DNA from: JAKACA01 sp050010115
Lineage (GTDB): Bacteria; Actinomycetota; Acidimicrobiia; Acidimicrobiales; Bog-793
Length of the DNA: 45,120 bases
Reading direction: 5' to 3'
Assembly (NCBI GenBank): GCA_050010115.1
Contig: JBEKLQ010000062.1
Coordinates: 1 to 45,120, forward strand
Shown: piece after piece, positions 31,362 through 39,971 of the stretch
How the letters are laid out: each line of letters starts with the position of its first letter
Position numbering within the stretch: position 1 is the first letter of the stretch
Translations under genes and position numbers: made by a program
Notes under the pieces: generated by a model
The model's database searches: none
The model's input: only the letters and a program-made list of their open reading frames with translations
Told to the model about the DNA's origin: nothing

Positions 31362-32963
31362 TCAGGGATCGATGAGGACACCGGGGTTCAAGATGGCGTC
31401 CGGGTCCACCGCCCGCTTTGCCGCCCGGAGCTGGGCGGCGAAGAGATCTGGCCGTTGCAGGTCGTAGCCCGGCCGGTGATCACGCCCGACCGCGTGGTGG
31501 TGCGTCACCGTGCCCCCTCCTGCCGCAACGGACTCCATCACCGCACCCTTGACCTCCGCCCACTGGTCGAGCCGGCCCGAGCGGCGGCCAGGGGCGATGA
31601 TCGTGAAGTACGGCGCCGCTCCATCCGGGTAGACGTGGGTCAGCCGGCAGGTCACGAGGCCGGGCCACGCGCCGACGGACTGTAGGGCGCTCTCGGTCGT
31701 GGACCTGAGCCCGGCGACGAAGCAATCGAAACGGTCCCACGTGATGGCAGTCTCGAAGGTCTCGTTGATGAGACCGAGACCGACGAGACTGTCTCGCACG
31801 TACGGTGCCCTGAGGAACGCCGCGCGCCACCGATCGGCGGCGTCGACCCTCGGGTTGTCCGCTCCGGTATCCCTGCCCGGGCCGAGCTCGACCGTCCCGC
31901 CGTGGTCGCCGGCGAGCTCCGCAGCCCTCGCGAGGGCACTGTCTACGGGGTGATCGGCCGACTCGAACGCGATGAGCAGGAGGTGCGCGCTCCCGTCACC
32001 GGAGCCTGTGATCAGCGCCTCGGTCGCATCGAGCAGGCGGCAGTTCGTTGGCCAGAGCCCCGACTGGGCCAACGCCCTCGTCGCGGTCGCCCCCGCCTCG
32101 AAGGTGCTGAATCGTGCGACACCCGAGGCCCGGAACCGCGGCCGGTCCTGGAGGCGCATCCACGCCTCCGTGATGACCCCGAAGATCCCCTCCGATCCGA
32201 GGAGCAGCCGGTCAGGCGACGGGCCCGCGCCCGAACCGGGTAGGCGACGGGACTCCCACGGGCCTTGCGGCGTGATGGCCCGGATCGACTCGACGAAGTC
32301 GTCGATGTGAGTGTGAAGGGTGGCGAAGTGCCCACCCGACCGTGTGGCCAGCCACCCACCGAGCGACGACACCTCGTAGCTCTGCGGGTAATGCCGCAGC
32401 GTCAGCTCGTGCGGTCGCAGCTGCGCCTCGAGGGAAGGCCCGAGCACTCCCGCCTGGATCCGAGCCGCCCGTGAGGTGCGGTCGACCTCGAGCACACGGT
32501 CGAGCTTCCCGAGGTCACAGCTGATCACCGGTCGATCATCGTCGACCGGTGCCTCGACCCCTCCGACGACCGACGACCCGCCGCCGTAGGGGATCACGAC
32601 CGCGCCGACTTCCGAAGCCCATTCGAGGACCGCGACGACGCCTGCTTCGTCTGGCGGGGTGACGACCACGTCGGGCGGTCGGTCCCACCGCCGATCGAGG
32701 GCCCGGACGACGTCCCGGAAGGACTTGCCGTAGGTGTGCCCCGCGCGCGCGACGTCTCCGAGGTCGCACCACTCCGCCAAGGTGGGCGGCGGCGCCAGCC
32801 GGGGCGGGTCGAGGTCGAGTTCCTCGCGTGACGGTGGATCGATCACGTCGAGTGCCTCGACGCCAACGACCGGCCGGATGAGGTCGGCCAGTGCGAGCTG
32901 TTGAGACGTCGTGAGCCCCTCGCCTTCGAAACCCCACCCCCAGAACCGCCGCTCGGTCGTCAC
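31362..32963 (-). CDS. FAD-binding oxidase, alkyldihydroxyacetonephosphate-synthase-like
   Basis: A 533-residue PCMH/VAO-type flavoprotein. HTYGKSFRDVVRALDRRW and PPDVVVTPPDEAGVVAVLEWA precede the FAD-binding PYGGGSSVVGGVE, then SLGGWLATRSGGHFA and LLLGSEGIFGVITEA, all in the order seen in ADPS-like enzymes. Near the C-terminus GGGTVTHHHAVGRDH has the His-rich motif of alkyl-DHAP synthases. Bacterial relatives act in ether-lipid synthesis or as oxidases of other hydroxy acids, so the substrate is open. GTG 32963 is chosen because TTERRFWGWGFEGEG starts the conserved part and TAACAT lies eight bases upstream. The open frame continues to 33095. Confidence 0.85.
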   Translation of the reverse strand: MTTERRFWGWGFEGEGLTTSQQLALADLIRPVVGVEALDVIDPPSREELDLDPPRLAPPPTLAEWCDLGDVARAGHTYGKSFRDVVRALDRRWDRPPDVVVTPPDEAGVVAVLEWASEVGAVVIPYGGGSSVVGGVEAPVDDDRPVISCDLGKLDRVLEVDRTSRAARIQAGVLGPSLEAQLRPHELTLRHYPQSYEVSSLGGWLATRSGGHFATLHTHIDDFVESIRAITPQGPWESRRLPGSGAGPSPDRLLLGSEGIFGVITEAWMRLQDRPRFRASGVARFSTFEAGATATRALAQSGLWPTNCRLLDATEALITGSGDGSAHLLLIAFESADHPVDSALARAAELAGDHGGTVELGPGRDTGADNPRVDAADRWRAAFLRAPYVRDSLVGLGLINETFETAITWDRFDCFVAGLRSTTESALQSVGAWPGLVTCRLTHVYPDGAAPYFTIIAPGRRSGRLDQWAEVKGAVMESVAAGGGTVTHHHAVGRDHRPGYDLQRPDLFAAQLRAAKRAVDPDAILNPGVLIDP

Positions 32964-32971
32964 GACCGCGG

Positions 32972-32977
32972 ATGTTA
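32972..32977 (-). promoter_or_regulatory. putative -10 element of a leaderless FAD-oxidase promoter
   Basis: On the minus strand TAACAT is followed by eight bases and GTG 32963. No ribosome-binding site is visible. Confidence 0.45.
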
Positions 32978-33294
32978 GGACAGCACGTGATCCTCGGGTC
33001 CGATCGCCAAGGCGCTCGACACCGATGGCCAGCACCGGGGCGGCGGTCGGCGCTCCGCATCCGATGAACGACGACTTCGAACCCGGCGGCGTCACTACGA
33101 TCCAGGACCGGTCTTTCGGCCACTAGCAGGTCCGAGAGACACCGAGCTCGCCGACCTGATTGAAGGAACTTGCGGCGGTCCCACTTTCGAGCAGGTTCTG
33201 CGGAGAGTTGCGCGGCGACCTCGAAGCGTGAATCGCTGTAATCCTCGACATCACAAGGTTGAGTTGTACAAAGTTGACCTTGCACTCTCTGATC
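32978..33294. other. divergent intergenic region between the FAD oxidase and the ATPase
   Basis: About 320 bp with no gene that could be supported. Near the ATPase side there is an 8-bp palindrome TTGTACAA (33264-33271), with AAGGT at 33255-33259 and ACCTT at 33277-33281 nearly symmetric around it. It could be a regulator site for the ATPase gene; nothing else was recognised. Confidence 0.35.
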
Positions 33295-34809
33295 ATGAGC
33301 GCAACGCTGGAGCGTCCGGCCGACTTGTTCGATCGGGAGCCGGAGTGGGCGGAGCTGTCGTCATTCGTCTCCGACGCGACCCCGGGCCTCCGCGTCGGAA
33401 TCGTCTATGGTCGCCGCCGCCAAGGCAAGTCCTATCCGCTTCGCCGTCTCGCCGCTGCAACCGGGGGCTTCTACTACCAGGCTCTAGAGCACGAGCCGGC
33501 TCAGGCGCTTGCCGAACTCGGCGACCGGCTCGGTGCTCACCTCGGCGTTGACCGCCTGGCCCTCGCCGACTGGGACGAGGCGATCTCGAGCCTCGGGCGG
33601 CTTGCACCACGGATGAACGGAAGGCTCGGGACCACGCCCCTAGGGATGATGCCGCTCGCGGGCGGATCGATCGTGGTCGGCCCAGCCGTGGCGGTCATCG
33701 ACGAGTTCCCCTACCTCCTCGAGAAGACCCCCGAGCTGCCCTCACTCCTCCAGCGCGCCGTCGACCGCTCGAAGGAGGAGGGCTGGCCGGCCGTGCGCCT
33801 CATCCTTTGTGGCTCAGCCATTTCGGTGATGGCCGACTTGCTCGAGGGCCAGGGGGCGCTCCGGGGCCGGGTACAGGCCAATCTGCTGATGCGCCCCTTC
33901 AGCTACCTCGACTCGGCACGCTTCTGGGGTATCACCGACCCCCACCTCGCCTTCCGGGTCGACGCGATCGTCGGTGGAACGCCCGGCTACCGCGAGCTCG
34001 TCCGCTCGGTGCCATCCTCCATGGAGGAGTTCGACGCCTGGGTCGTCGACGAAGTGCTTTCGCCCGCTGCTGCCTTGTTCCGCGAGGACGAGTGGCTTCT
34101 CGGCGAGCAACGTGGTCTCGACAACCGGGCCTTCTATCTCTCGGTGCTCTCTGCCGTCGCAGGCGGGAGCAGCACCCAGTCGGCGATCTCCAACATGCTT
34201 GGCCGCTCCCAACAGAGCTTGTTGCATCCACTCGGTGCTCTCGTGCGCGCCGGTTTCCTCGACAAGGATGACGATGTCGTCCGCTTGCGTCGGCCCGTGT
34301 ACCGCATCGCGGACCCAATCATCCGCTTCCACCAAGTGGTGCGCCACCCTCGGGCCGCCCTCTTCGAGGACCGCCGTCGCGCCGAGGGGTGGGCGGACTC
34401 TCAGTCGAGCTTCGAGTCGCTCGTGCTTGGTCCCCATTCCGAGCAGCTGGCGCGAACGTACGTTCGCCGCGTCGGCGACGCGCTCATCGGCGTCCCGATC
34501 GTCACAGTCGGCACGACGGTTATCAACGACAAGAACGACCGTGCCGCTCATCAGCTCGACATCGTGGCGCTCGGCCCGGGCACAGGGCCGCAGCATCGTG
34601 TGATCGAGGCTATTGGTGAGGCGAAGTTTCGCGAGCTCAATGCCGGTGACCTGCGCCGACTAGAGCGCGTCCGAACCGTGCTTCGCGGGGCTGAAGACGC
34701 CCACATCGTCTTGGTCTCGGCGTCCGGGTTCGCCGATGGTCTCGACACTGAGGCGGCCGACCGAGCCGACGTGCACCTCGTCGACCTCAAGGACGTCTAT
34801 GCGACCTGA
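33295..34809 (+). CDS. archaeal-type AAA ATPase with DUF234 (nuclease-like) C-terminal domain
   Basis: A 504-residue protein. The ATPase domain has Walker A GRRRQGKS (39-46) and Walker B AVIDEFPYLL (D136, E137), the usual pattern of the archaeal-ATPase clade, then RLILCGSAISVM, LLMRPFSYLDSARFW and GGTPGYREL, also typical. A winged-helix-like middle part follows (SAISNMLGRSQQSLLHPLGALVRAGFL). The DUF234 C-terminus contains HQLDIVALG and VIEAIGEAKF, matching the Asp and Glu-x-Lys of a PD-(D/E)XK nuclease fold. Roles in defence, toxin-antitoxin-like behaviour or replicon maintenance have been suggested for the family, not proven. ATG 33295 chosen; a TTG at 33259 is in frame. It stands alone in an accessory region. 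Confidence 0.85.
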   Translation: MSATLERPADLFDREPEWAELSSFVSDATPGLRVGIVYGRRRQGKSYPLRRLAAATGGFYYQALEHEPAQALAELGDRLGAHLGVDRLALADWDEAISSLGRLAPRMNGRLGTTPLGMMPLAGGSIVVGPAVAVIDEFPYLLEKTPELPSLLQRAVDRSKEEGWPAVRLILCGSAISVMADLLEGQGALRGRVQANLLMRPFSYLDSARFWGITDPHLAFRVDAIVGGTPGYRELVRSVPSSMEEFDAWVVDEVLSPAAALFREDEWLLGEQRGLDNRAFYLSVLSAVAGGSSTQSAISNMLGRSQQSLLHPLGALVRAGFLDKDDDVVRLRRPVYRIADPIIRFHQVVRHPRAALFEDRRRAEGWADSQSSFESLVLGPHSEQLARTYVRRVGDALIGVPIVTVGTTVINDKNDRAAHQLDIVALGPGTGPQHRVIEAIGEAKFRELNAGDLRRLERVRTVLRGAEDAHIVLVSASGFADGLDTEAADRADVHLVDLKDVYAT

Positions 34810-35200
34810 ACCCAACCGGCCTAGAACCGAGAGCCCGGTCAGCTCACCTCCGCGCACACATCGATGTCGCGCCGAGTCGGCAGCGCCACTCGGATATGAG
34901 GCTGCTGCGAGCTGTCCCCACGTTGAGAGTTCGGCGGCACAGGTCAATATAGGCAACCGTCGTGACGTTGCGGTGGTTCAAGTGGGATGGGCTGTCCGTT
35001 GCGTACACCGAAGTCCGTCCTTGTGGTTGGGTTCGATGGTCATTCCGATGGACTCTGCTGTCCGCTGGTCGGCTGGAGGAGCTCTCAGCCGTCTGCGGCG
35101 CGATGACACCGCATTGCCGACGCTCACCGCAGCACAGCGGCGTACCCTGATCGGCACTTGGAGGCGGGTCTCACGTCAGCATCGAGCGGTGGCGGCCAGC
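34810..35200. other. non-coding stretch with no recognised feature
   Basis: About 390 bp between the ATPase gene and the small membrane-protein gene. Open frames here show no recognisable protein sequence, and no clear hairpin or repeat was seen. It may be decayed DNA. Confidence 0.4.
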
Positions 35201-35533
35201 TCACTCCTGTCCAGCCGTACCGGGCTCGTCGATCGCCCGCGAGGTAGCGGAACCGCGCTCCCCACCGGGCCGTTCGCGCCGGTGCAAGATGCGCAGGGAG
35301 CCGACGACCCACACAATGACAAGCGCCAACCATACGAGGAGCTGCACCCAAGGGTGAAGGCCGCCCAGCGCGCGCAGGGGTGTGACTTGCAGCGGCGCAT
35401 ACCCGGTCCACCCCGTCGGGTAGCCGGTCTCGCCGAGACTCGTGACGTAGTCACCGACGAAAAGCAGCGAGACACCGAGACCGACGATGACAACCACGCG
35501 TTGGCCGAGACCGAGACGATTGAGTCGGGTCAT
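35201..35533 (-). CDS. small membrane protein, two predicted helices, function unknown
   Basis: A 110-residue protein with two membrane helices: RVVVIVGLGVSLLFVGDYVTSLG and VQLLVWLALVIVWVVGSLRIL. Between them lies an outer loop with GYPTGWTGYAPLQ, a Trp-Thr-Gly-Tyr motif also seen in small membrane proteins near respiratory genes in other actinobacteria (recalled, not searched). The C-terminus is cytoplasmic and charged. ATG 35533 or GTG 35536 could start it. A short inverted repeat GTCAG-C-CTGAC lies just upstream at 35537-35547. Confidence 0.65.
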   Translation of the reverse strand: MTRLNRLGLGQRVVVIVGLGVSLLFVGDYVTSLGETGYPTGWTGYAPLQVTPLRALGGLHPWVQLLVWLALVIVWVVGSLRILHRRERPGGERGSATSRAIDEPGTAGQE

Positions 35534-35685
35534 CACGTCAGCCTGACACGTCGGCGGCAGTTCCGCGTCCGCCTCGGGGCTGAAGAGCGCGGCCTTCAGG
35601 CCCCATTAACGATTAGCCGGCTTGCCGGCGCTATTGGGTCCGCAGGGACCGCAAGGCGGCAGACCCGGGAGACGTCAAAGAGATC

Positions 35686-36897
35686 ATGATGGCGTCATCT
35701 AACCGCGGCCGGGCGGAGGCTGTGAGAAGGAGACGGAGTGCCACGGTCCTGGCGTCGATGGCAATACTTCTGTCGTCCTGCTCCGCGTCAACGCACGCGG
35801 TGCAACGCGGCCCTTTGGCGATTCCGGCAGCAGACATGCTCACCTTGCAGATGTTCACCTCGAGCGAGGGAGTCGGGGTCGCCTTTGCAGCTCCACCGCC
35901 GCTCTGTCACCGCAACTGCGCCGCAGGTGCTCCGAGCCGACACCGTGACTACCTCGTAGCCACCAGCGACAGTGGAGCAACCTGGCGGGTAAGCGGCGCC
36001 CTCCCCGCCGACTTCAACCCCGGAGAGTCCTACGAGGTGCAAGTGGCGTTCAGCTCCCCAGACGAGGGGTACGTGCAGAGCACCGAGCCACCTGCGACCC
36101 TGTTCACTGACGACGCCGGCCAGAGATGGTCGTCGCTGAAGACCCCCGGCGAGCCCACGGACATCTCGCTTGCAGGGCCCGCCCTTTGGATCGTCTCGGA
36201 CTTCTGCCCGAAGGCGACGACGCCGACCGGGCTCTGTCCCTCCCGGCTCCTCATTTACGCGCCGGGACACTTGACGCCATCAAGAGAGACGCCCATCCCG
36301 ACCGAAGGCAACCTCGCCGAACAGGGAATCTCCCCCGGTACCCGCGAAGCCCACCTCCTCGTCCGACTCGGGCCACGCTCGGCCGTCTTCGCAGAAGGCT
36401 CCGAAAGCTCGCCCTCCAGCCTCCTATTCACCGGAGATAGCGGTCTCCATTGGACGGTCCTAAGCGACCCGTGCGACGGCATCAGCCCGACCGGCCTGGT
36501 CGCCCCGACCTCGACCAAGTGGGACCTCTACTGCCAGCTCAGCGGCGGGATGAATCAGGGCAGGACACGCTTCTACGCCTCGACGGATCGGGGGAAGACC
36601 TGGACGCTCGTCGCCGAAGGCAACGTCGAAGGACCCAGTCTTGGGAACATCGGTGTGGGGATGGCCGACGATCTCACCGTTAGCGGCGACGGTCGCGTCC
36701 TGTGGCTCGTGGGGTCCGTCTACGGCATCAAGAGCAGCACCGACGGGGGACGCGACTGGACGACGGTTCCGATCCAGACGGACGGCTACGACAGCGAACT
36801 TGCCACCGCCGGACCCTCTAGTGCCTGGCTGCCCATCCCGGCCATCGGGCTTTACCACACCACCAACGGTGCAACCTGGAATCTGGCCGCCGGCTAG
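35686..36897 (+). CDS. lipoprotein with BNR/sialidase-like repeats (beta-propeller), function unknown
   Basis: A 403-residue exported lipoprotein. The N-terminal signal ends in a lipobox, LLSSCSAS, with Cys 32 as lipidation site. The mature part contains at least six Asp-box-like repeats of the form S-x-D-x-G-x-x-W: SDSGATW, TDDAGQRW, TGDSGLHW, STDRGKTW, STDGGRDW and TTNGATW. These mark blades of a sialidase/Ycf48-type propeller. No catalytic residues of sialidases were identified, so a binding or structural role is more likely. Four Cys in the outer part could form disulphides. ATG 35686 or the next codon is the start; GGGAGA lies about 12 bases before. Confidence 0.78.
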   Translation: MMASSNRGRAEAVRRRRSATVLASMAILLSSCSASTHAVQRGPLAIPAADMLTLQMFTSSEGVGVAFAAPPPLCHRNCAAGAPSRHRDYLVATSDSGATWRVSGALPADFNPGESYEVQVAFSSPDEGYVQSTEPPATLFTDDAGQRWSSLKTPGEPTDISLAGPALWIVSDFCPKATTPTGLCPSRLLIYAPGHLTPSRETPIPTEGNLAEQGISPGTREAHLLVRLGPRSAVFAEGSESSPSSLLFTGDSGLHWTVLSDPCDGISPTGLVAPTSTKWDLYCQLSGGMNQGRTRFYASTDRGKTWTLVAEGNVEGPSLGNIGVGMADDLTVSGDGRVLWLVGSVYGIKSSTDGGRDWTTVPIQTDGYDSELATAGPSSAWLPIPAIGLYHTTNGATWNLAAG

Positions 36898-37236
36898 CTC
36901 ATCTTGGCGATGCATGCGCGCTGAGAGGAGCAGAGCCTCCGGCCCTGATCGGAAACGCCGCATTGCCGACGCTTCCGGCCCCGTTCGCCTCGGGTGGTCA
37001 AGGGTCGAAGCCCCCTTGCAGCGCGTCGTCTCCGACCTGTTGTCCGCGTGACCTGGCGGTAGGGACAAGCCTGTGTCGGAGGCCGTCGGAGAACCCCGCC
37101 GGCCATGGAGCCACGGACCCCTTTCGTCCCCGCAGTCTCTCAGGACACGCCTGCCGCCACCGTGACGGCTCGGCCGGCGTGTCCCGCTCATACGATGCAA
37201 GCCGGTGAGATCCACGGGGAGGAGCGAACGCCCTAG
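36898..37236. other. intergenic stretch with no recognised gene
   Basis: About 340 bp. Nothing recognisable in any frame. The only clear signal is GGGGAGGAG near 37214-37222, a ribosome-binding site for the gene starting at 37237. Confidence 0.4.
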
Positions 37237-38073
37237 ATGAGTTGCCGTCTGAGGGTTGACCGAGAGCCAGGTCTGCCCGTCCTCGAAGCGCTCCGCAAGG
37301 CCGGCCACAACGTCGACCTGGTGAGCGGTCTTCTCGCTGCCCGCAGTGCTCCCGCCGACGAGGTCTTTGCCCAAGCGGGTCTGGCCCGGCGGGTGCTGGT
37401 AACAGCCGACCCGGGCTACGCCGACGTCAGCCGCTTCGAGGTGGCGGAAAGCCCAGGGCTGGTCCTCTTCTGCCTTCAGAGTTCTACTCTGTGCGACGCC
37501 CTCGATTCGGTCTACAAAGTGCAGCTGGACGTACTCGAGGACGTGGGCCGGGCGATGGCCGAAGTGGCAACGACGGCGAAGCGCCTCGAGCTTCGCGGTA
37601 CGGACCTCAAGAGCTCGTCGGAGCACCTGTACCAGAGGGCCCGAGAAGCCATCGGCGAAGGAGACCTGGAGGCCGCCCGGACAGCGCTGACGCTGCGGAC
37701 GGAGAACTACGAAGGGGTCCGGTCTCTTGCTGAGGAACGGCGCCAGCTCGACGAGTCGCTACAGGGCCTCACTCCGGTAGTCCAGTCGCTTCAGTTCGAG
37801 GTCGAAGCCTTCCGCACGGAGAAAGAGATCATGAAGGCTGCCACCATCGCCGCTCACGTGACATCGATGCTCAGCGGCACGGAGCAATCCGATGTCGAGG
37901 CGATCACGGCGAACCTCATCGAGGCGCTCGCCTCGGGTGTGCCTCACGGGACGCTATGGCTCGTGCTGCCGGACGCCACCTGGGAGATCCCCGCCCCCTA
38001 CCTCAAGGGTCCGGCGGACGTGAGCCCACGGCCTCGTCGACGCGACCCTGACCGAGAAAGTGTCACCGAGTAG
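37237..38073 (+). CDS. chimeric protein: DUF5615-like (PIN-like) N-terminus joined to PspA/IM30-like coiled coil
   Basis: A 278-residue product with two unrelated parts. Residues 4-81 (RVDREPGLPVLEALRKAGHNVDLVS, DEVFAQAGLARRVLVTADPGYADVSRF, GLVLFCLQ) follow the whole course of DUF5615 PIN-like toxins, with acidic residues at 8, 41 and 58; DUF5615 usually starts with LLDEN, here RVDRE. Residues about 90-205 (LDVLEDVGRAMAEVATTAKRLE, AREAIGEGDLEAARTAL, QSLQFEVEAFRTEKEIMKAA) resemble the middle of PspA/IM30, lacking the N-terminal membrane-binding helix. The rest is a short tail. One frame with a good ribosome-binding site supports a real gene. It may be a fusion created by deletion between two genes. 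Confidence 0.6.
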   Translation: MSCRLRVDREPGLPVLEALRKAGHNVDLVSGLLAARSAPADEVFAQAGLARRVLVTADPGYADVSRFEVAESPGLVLFCLQSSTLCDALDSVYKVQLDVLEDVGRAMAEVATTAKRLELRGTDLKSSSEHLYQRAREAIGEGDLEAARTALTLRTENYEGVRSLAEERRQLDESLQGLTPVVQSLQFEVEAFRTEKEIMKAATIAAHVTSMLSGTEQSDVEAITANLIEALASGVPHGTLWLVLPDATWEIPAPYLKGPADVSPRPRRRDPDRESVTE

Positions 38074-38214
38074 GGACCGCTCCCATCAGCGATGGCGAGC
38101 AGGCGCCCGGATTCGGCAGGTCCTTGCCCATCTAGCCGGATAGACGCGCTGGCAGCCGTCCATGCCGCAGACGGCATTGAGCGGGCGGGGTGGAAGTGGG
38201 GGCCAAGCCGCGTG

Positions 38215-38245
38215 GGCTCAGCGAGGTTGGCTGGCGGGCTGAGCC
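38215..38245. terminator. hairpin between two convergent genes
   Basis: GGCTCAGC (38215-38222) pairs perfectly with GCTGAGCC (38238-38245) across a 15-base loop. It lies 8 bp beyond the stop of the minus-strand nuclease-like gene and about 140 bp after the chimeric gene. Confidence 0.45.
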
Positions 38246-38252
38246 GGGTCGA

Positions 38253-39194
38253 TCAAGAGCAGCATCCGACGTCCGCGAGCCGCCCGAGTTGTTCGAGGGC
38301 TTGGTGGGCTTCGACGTAGGCAGGAGACGGTTCTACGCACTGACAAGGCAGCTTGCGCAGCATCGCTGCCGCGATGGCCAGGCGGACGAGGACGTCGCCG
38401 ACCGCTTCTCGCGGGATGTCGACCTTGGCACCTCGGTAGTTGCTGAGGATTGACTGGATCGCTTTCGGCAGCCGCTTCGTGTCGGGCGCCCCGGTGTCGA
38501 GCAGGTAGGGGAGCTTCCAGGTGTGAACGTCGTCGGCCGCACCCACGTAGGCGAAGCACTGCAACGGGAGGTGGTACTTGGGCTGGATCAACCCATCTGA
38601 AGCGGCTTGAGAAGCCGAGACCGGGACGATGTCGAGCGCCCGGGCCAACTCTGTGGCGGCAACCGGGCATGGCCGGTAGATGCCGTGTACCGAGACCCAC
38701 CACAGTTCCTCGGGGGCCGTCTCGAGGTCGAGTGCGACGAGCACGCGGTCGCGGAGACCCCCGGCCACAACGTCAGCGGCGTAGAGCATGTGCCCGTCGC
38801 TGACCGCAACCGCTCCGACCTTCTGCATGGCCGCATAGCGCCGTGCCTGGTCGAGAGCGGCCTCGACTGCCCGTCGATGCCAGATGAGGCTGCCCGGACG
38901 TTTGACCTCCAGCACGAGCCTCTTGATACCGAGCTCGGAGAGCACCACGTCCGCCCGGCCAACCTGCAGGTTCACGTCGCCAAGTGACCAGTCGAGCACC
39001 GTCGTGAAGAGATCCTCGATGATGTTCTCCGCCACTTTCTCGACCGGACTGTCGAAGAGGCCTTGTCGAAGCCGTTGGCGGCGGCGTGTGGTGAATGCCG
39101 GCCAGCTGGCTGCGATGCGCTCGACGCAACGCCGATACGAGGCCAGCTGTGTGTAGGCATCGTCCCCCGACGCGTGTTCGTCCTCGGCGCGCAT
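38253..39194 (-). CDS. orphan PD-(D/E)XK nuclease-like protein (type I restriction HsdR_N-like)
   Basis: A 313-residue protein. The core reads SPVEKVAENIIEDLFTTVLDW, then VGRADVVLSELGIKRLVLEVKRPGSL, that is Glu...Asp82...Glu96-Val-Lys98, the arrangement of PD-(D/E)XK nucleases, followed by AVEALDQARRYA-like helix and VGAVAVSDGHMLYAADV, as in the N-terminal nuclease of type I restriction enzymes. No helicase, methylase or specificity gene is adjacent. The C-terminal half (about residues 165-313) is not recognised; it may bind nucleic acid or a partner. ATG 39194 is preceded by GGGGAGAG. It converges on the chimeric gene. Confidence 0.75.
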   Translation of the reverse strand: MRAEDEHASGDDAYTQLASYRRCVERIAASWPAFTTRRRQRLRQGLFDSPVEKVAENIIEDLFTTVLDWSLGDVNLQVGRADVVLSELGIKRLVLEVKRPGSLIWHRRAVEAALDQARRYAAMQKVGAVAVSDGHMLYAADVVAGGLRDRVLVALDLETAPEELWWVSVHGIYRPCPVAATELARALDIVPVSASQAASDGLIQPKYHLPLQCFAYVGAADDVHTWKLPYLLDTGAPDTKRLPKAIQSILSNYRGAKVDIPREAVGDVLVRLAIAAAMLRKLPCQCVEPSPAYVEAHQALEQLGRLADVGCCS

Positions 39195-39719
39195 CCTCGG
39201 CTCTCCCCTCAGCCAACTATCGACGTCCGATGGTACGACGCGCCACCTCCGATCGTTGGCGCCGAACGATCACGCCTTGAACGGCCCAAATCGAGTCGTG
39301 CTGATCGAAGTACTCCTCGACGCGACCACTCAGCAACGCCCACGACATCAGTCAAACACCTCCGTGCCGCACTCGAGACCCCACCGAGGCGCCCCGACAA
39401 GAGGGCTGATGCTTTCCCCCGGGACACAAGTTTCTGCCCCCGATTCAGCAGGCGCGCCCCGGACACGGAGCCAGTCGACCCTGCCTCCATCGTGGGAGCG
39501 GTGTGGCGCGGGTCCGGCTGGTTGGCCCGAGTGGTGTTTTGCCTGTTCAGCTAGGGCGTGGCGTCCATTGAGTGCGGCGGAATCTGTCCATCCAGCGGGA
39601 GTGGACAAAAGGATGGACAATTGCGACGGCGGCCGTTGCCCCGGGATCAGGAGGGTTCCCGATGGCAGAAGTCGAGGTGGGTCGACACCGTCCACGCTTC
39701 GATCCTGGCCGAGTCACAG
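39195..39719. other. intergenic stretch, no supported gene
   Basis: About 525 bp. Several open frames exist on both strands, but none has a recognisable sequence or plausible start. It borders two gene remnants, so decayed DNA is the likeliest reading. Confidence 0.4.
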
Positions 39720-39945
39720 CGTTCGGGAATCGACTCGAGGCTCTCCATCCGTCCGAGCTCGCGTCGACAGCGAGGACTCGCTCCCACCGCTCACCGAAGG
39801 CGCCGTCGCCGCGCCTCACTGCGCGCAGCCACTCGGCGGGCTCTCCGCCGATCGGCAGCTCGAGCCGGCGAGTCGTCAGCAGCTCGATGCCTTGGGACCC
39901 GAGCCGGGCGCAGTGCATGGCGCACTCGGTGTGCCGAAGTTTGAC
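39720..39945 (-). pseudogene. C-terminal remnant of a nucleotidyltransferase-superfamily protein
   Basis: The minus strand reads KLRHTECAMHCARLGSQGIELLTTRRLELPI and EPAEWLRAVRRGDGAFGERWERVLAVDA. This is the typical C-terminus of stand-alone predicted nucleotidyltransferases (pattern AMHLVRLLRMGIELL.TGEL..P, then LRAIRRGE). The nucleotidyl-transfer domain with its Gly-Ser and Asp motifs is missing. The open frame continues on both sides without further similarity. Confidence 0.5.
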
Positions 39946-39971
39946 GCAGAGGCGCCGGCGTCGACGAATAG

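Noticed and set aside
33255..33281. 27-bp operator centred on TTGTACAA
   Set aside because: The outer AAGGT/ACCTT arms are half a base off the centre of TTGTACAA and inner positions do not pair, so only the 8-bp core is real symmetry.
34810..35200. Short gene on either strand after the ATPase
   Set aside because: Open frames here lack recognisable sequence, start signals and plausible composition.
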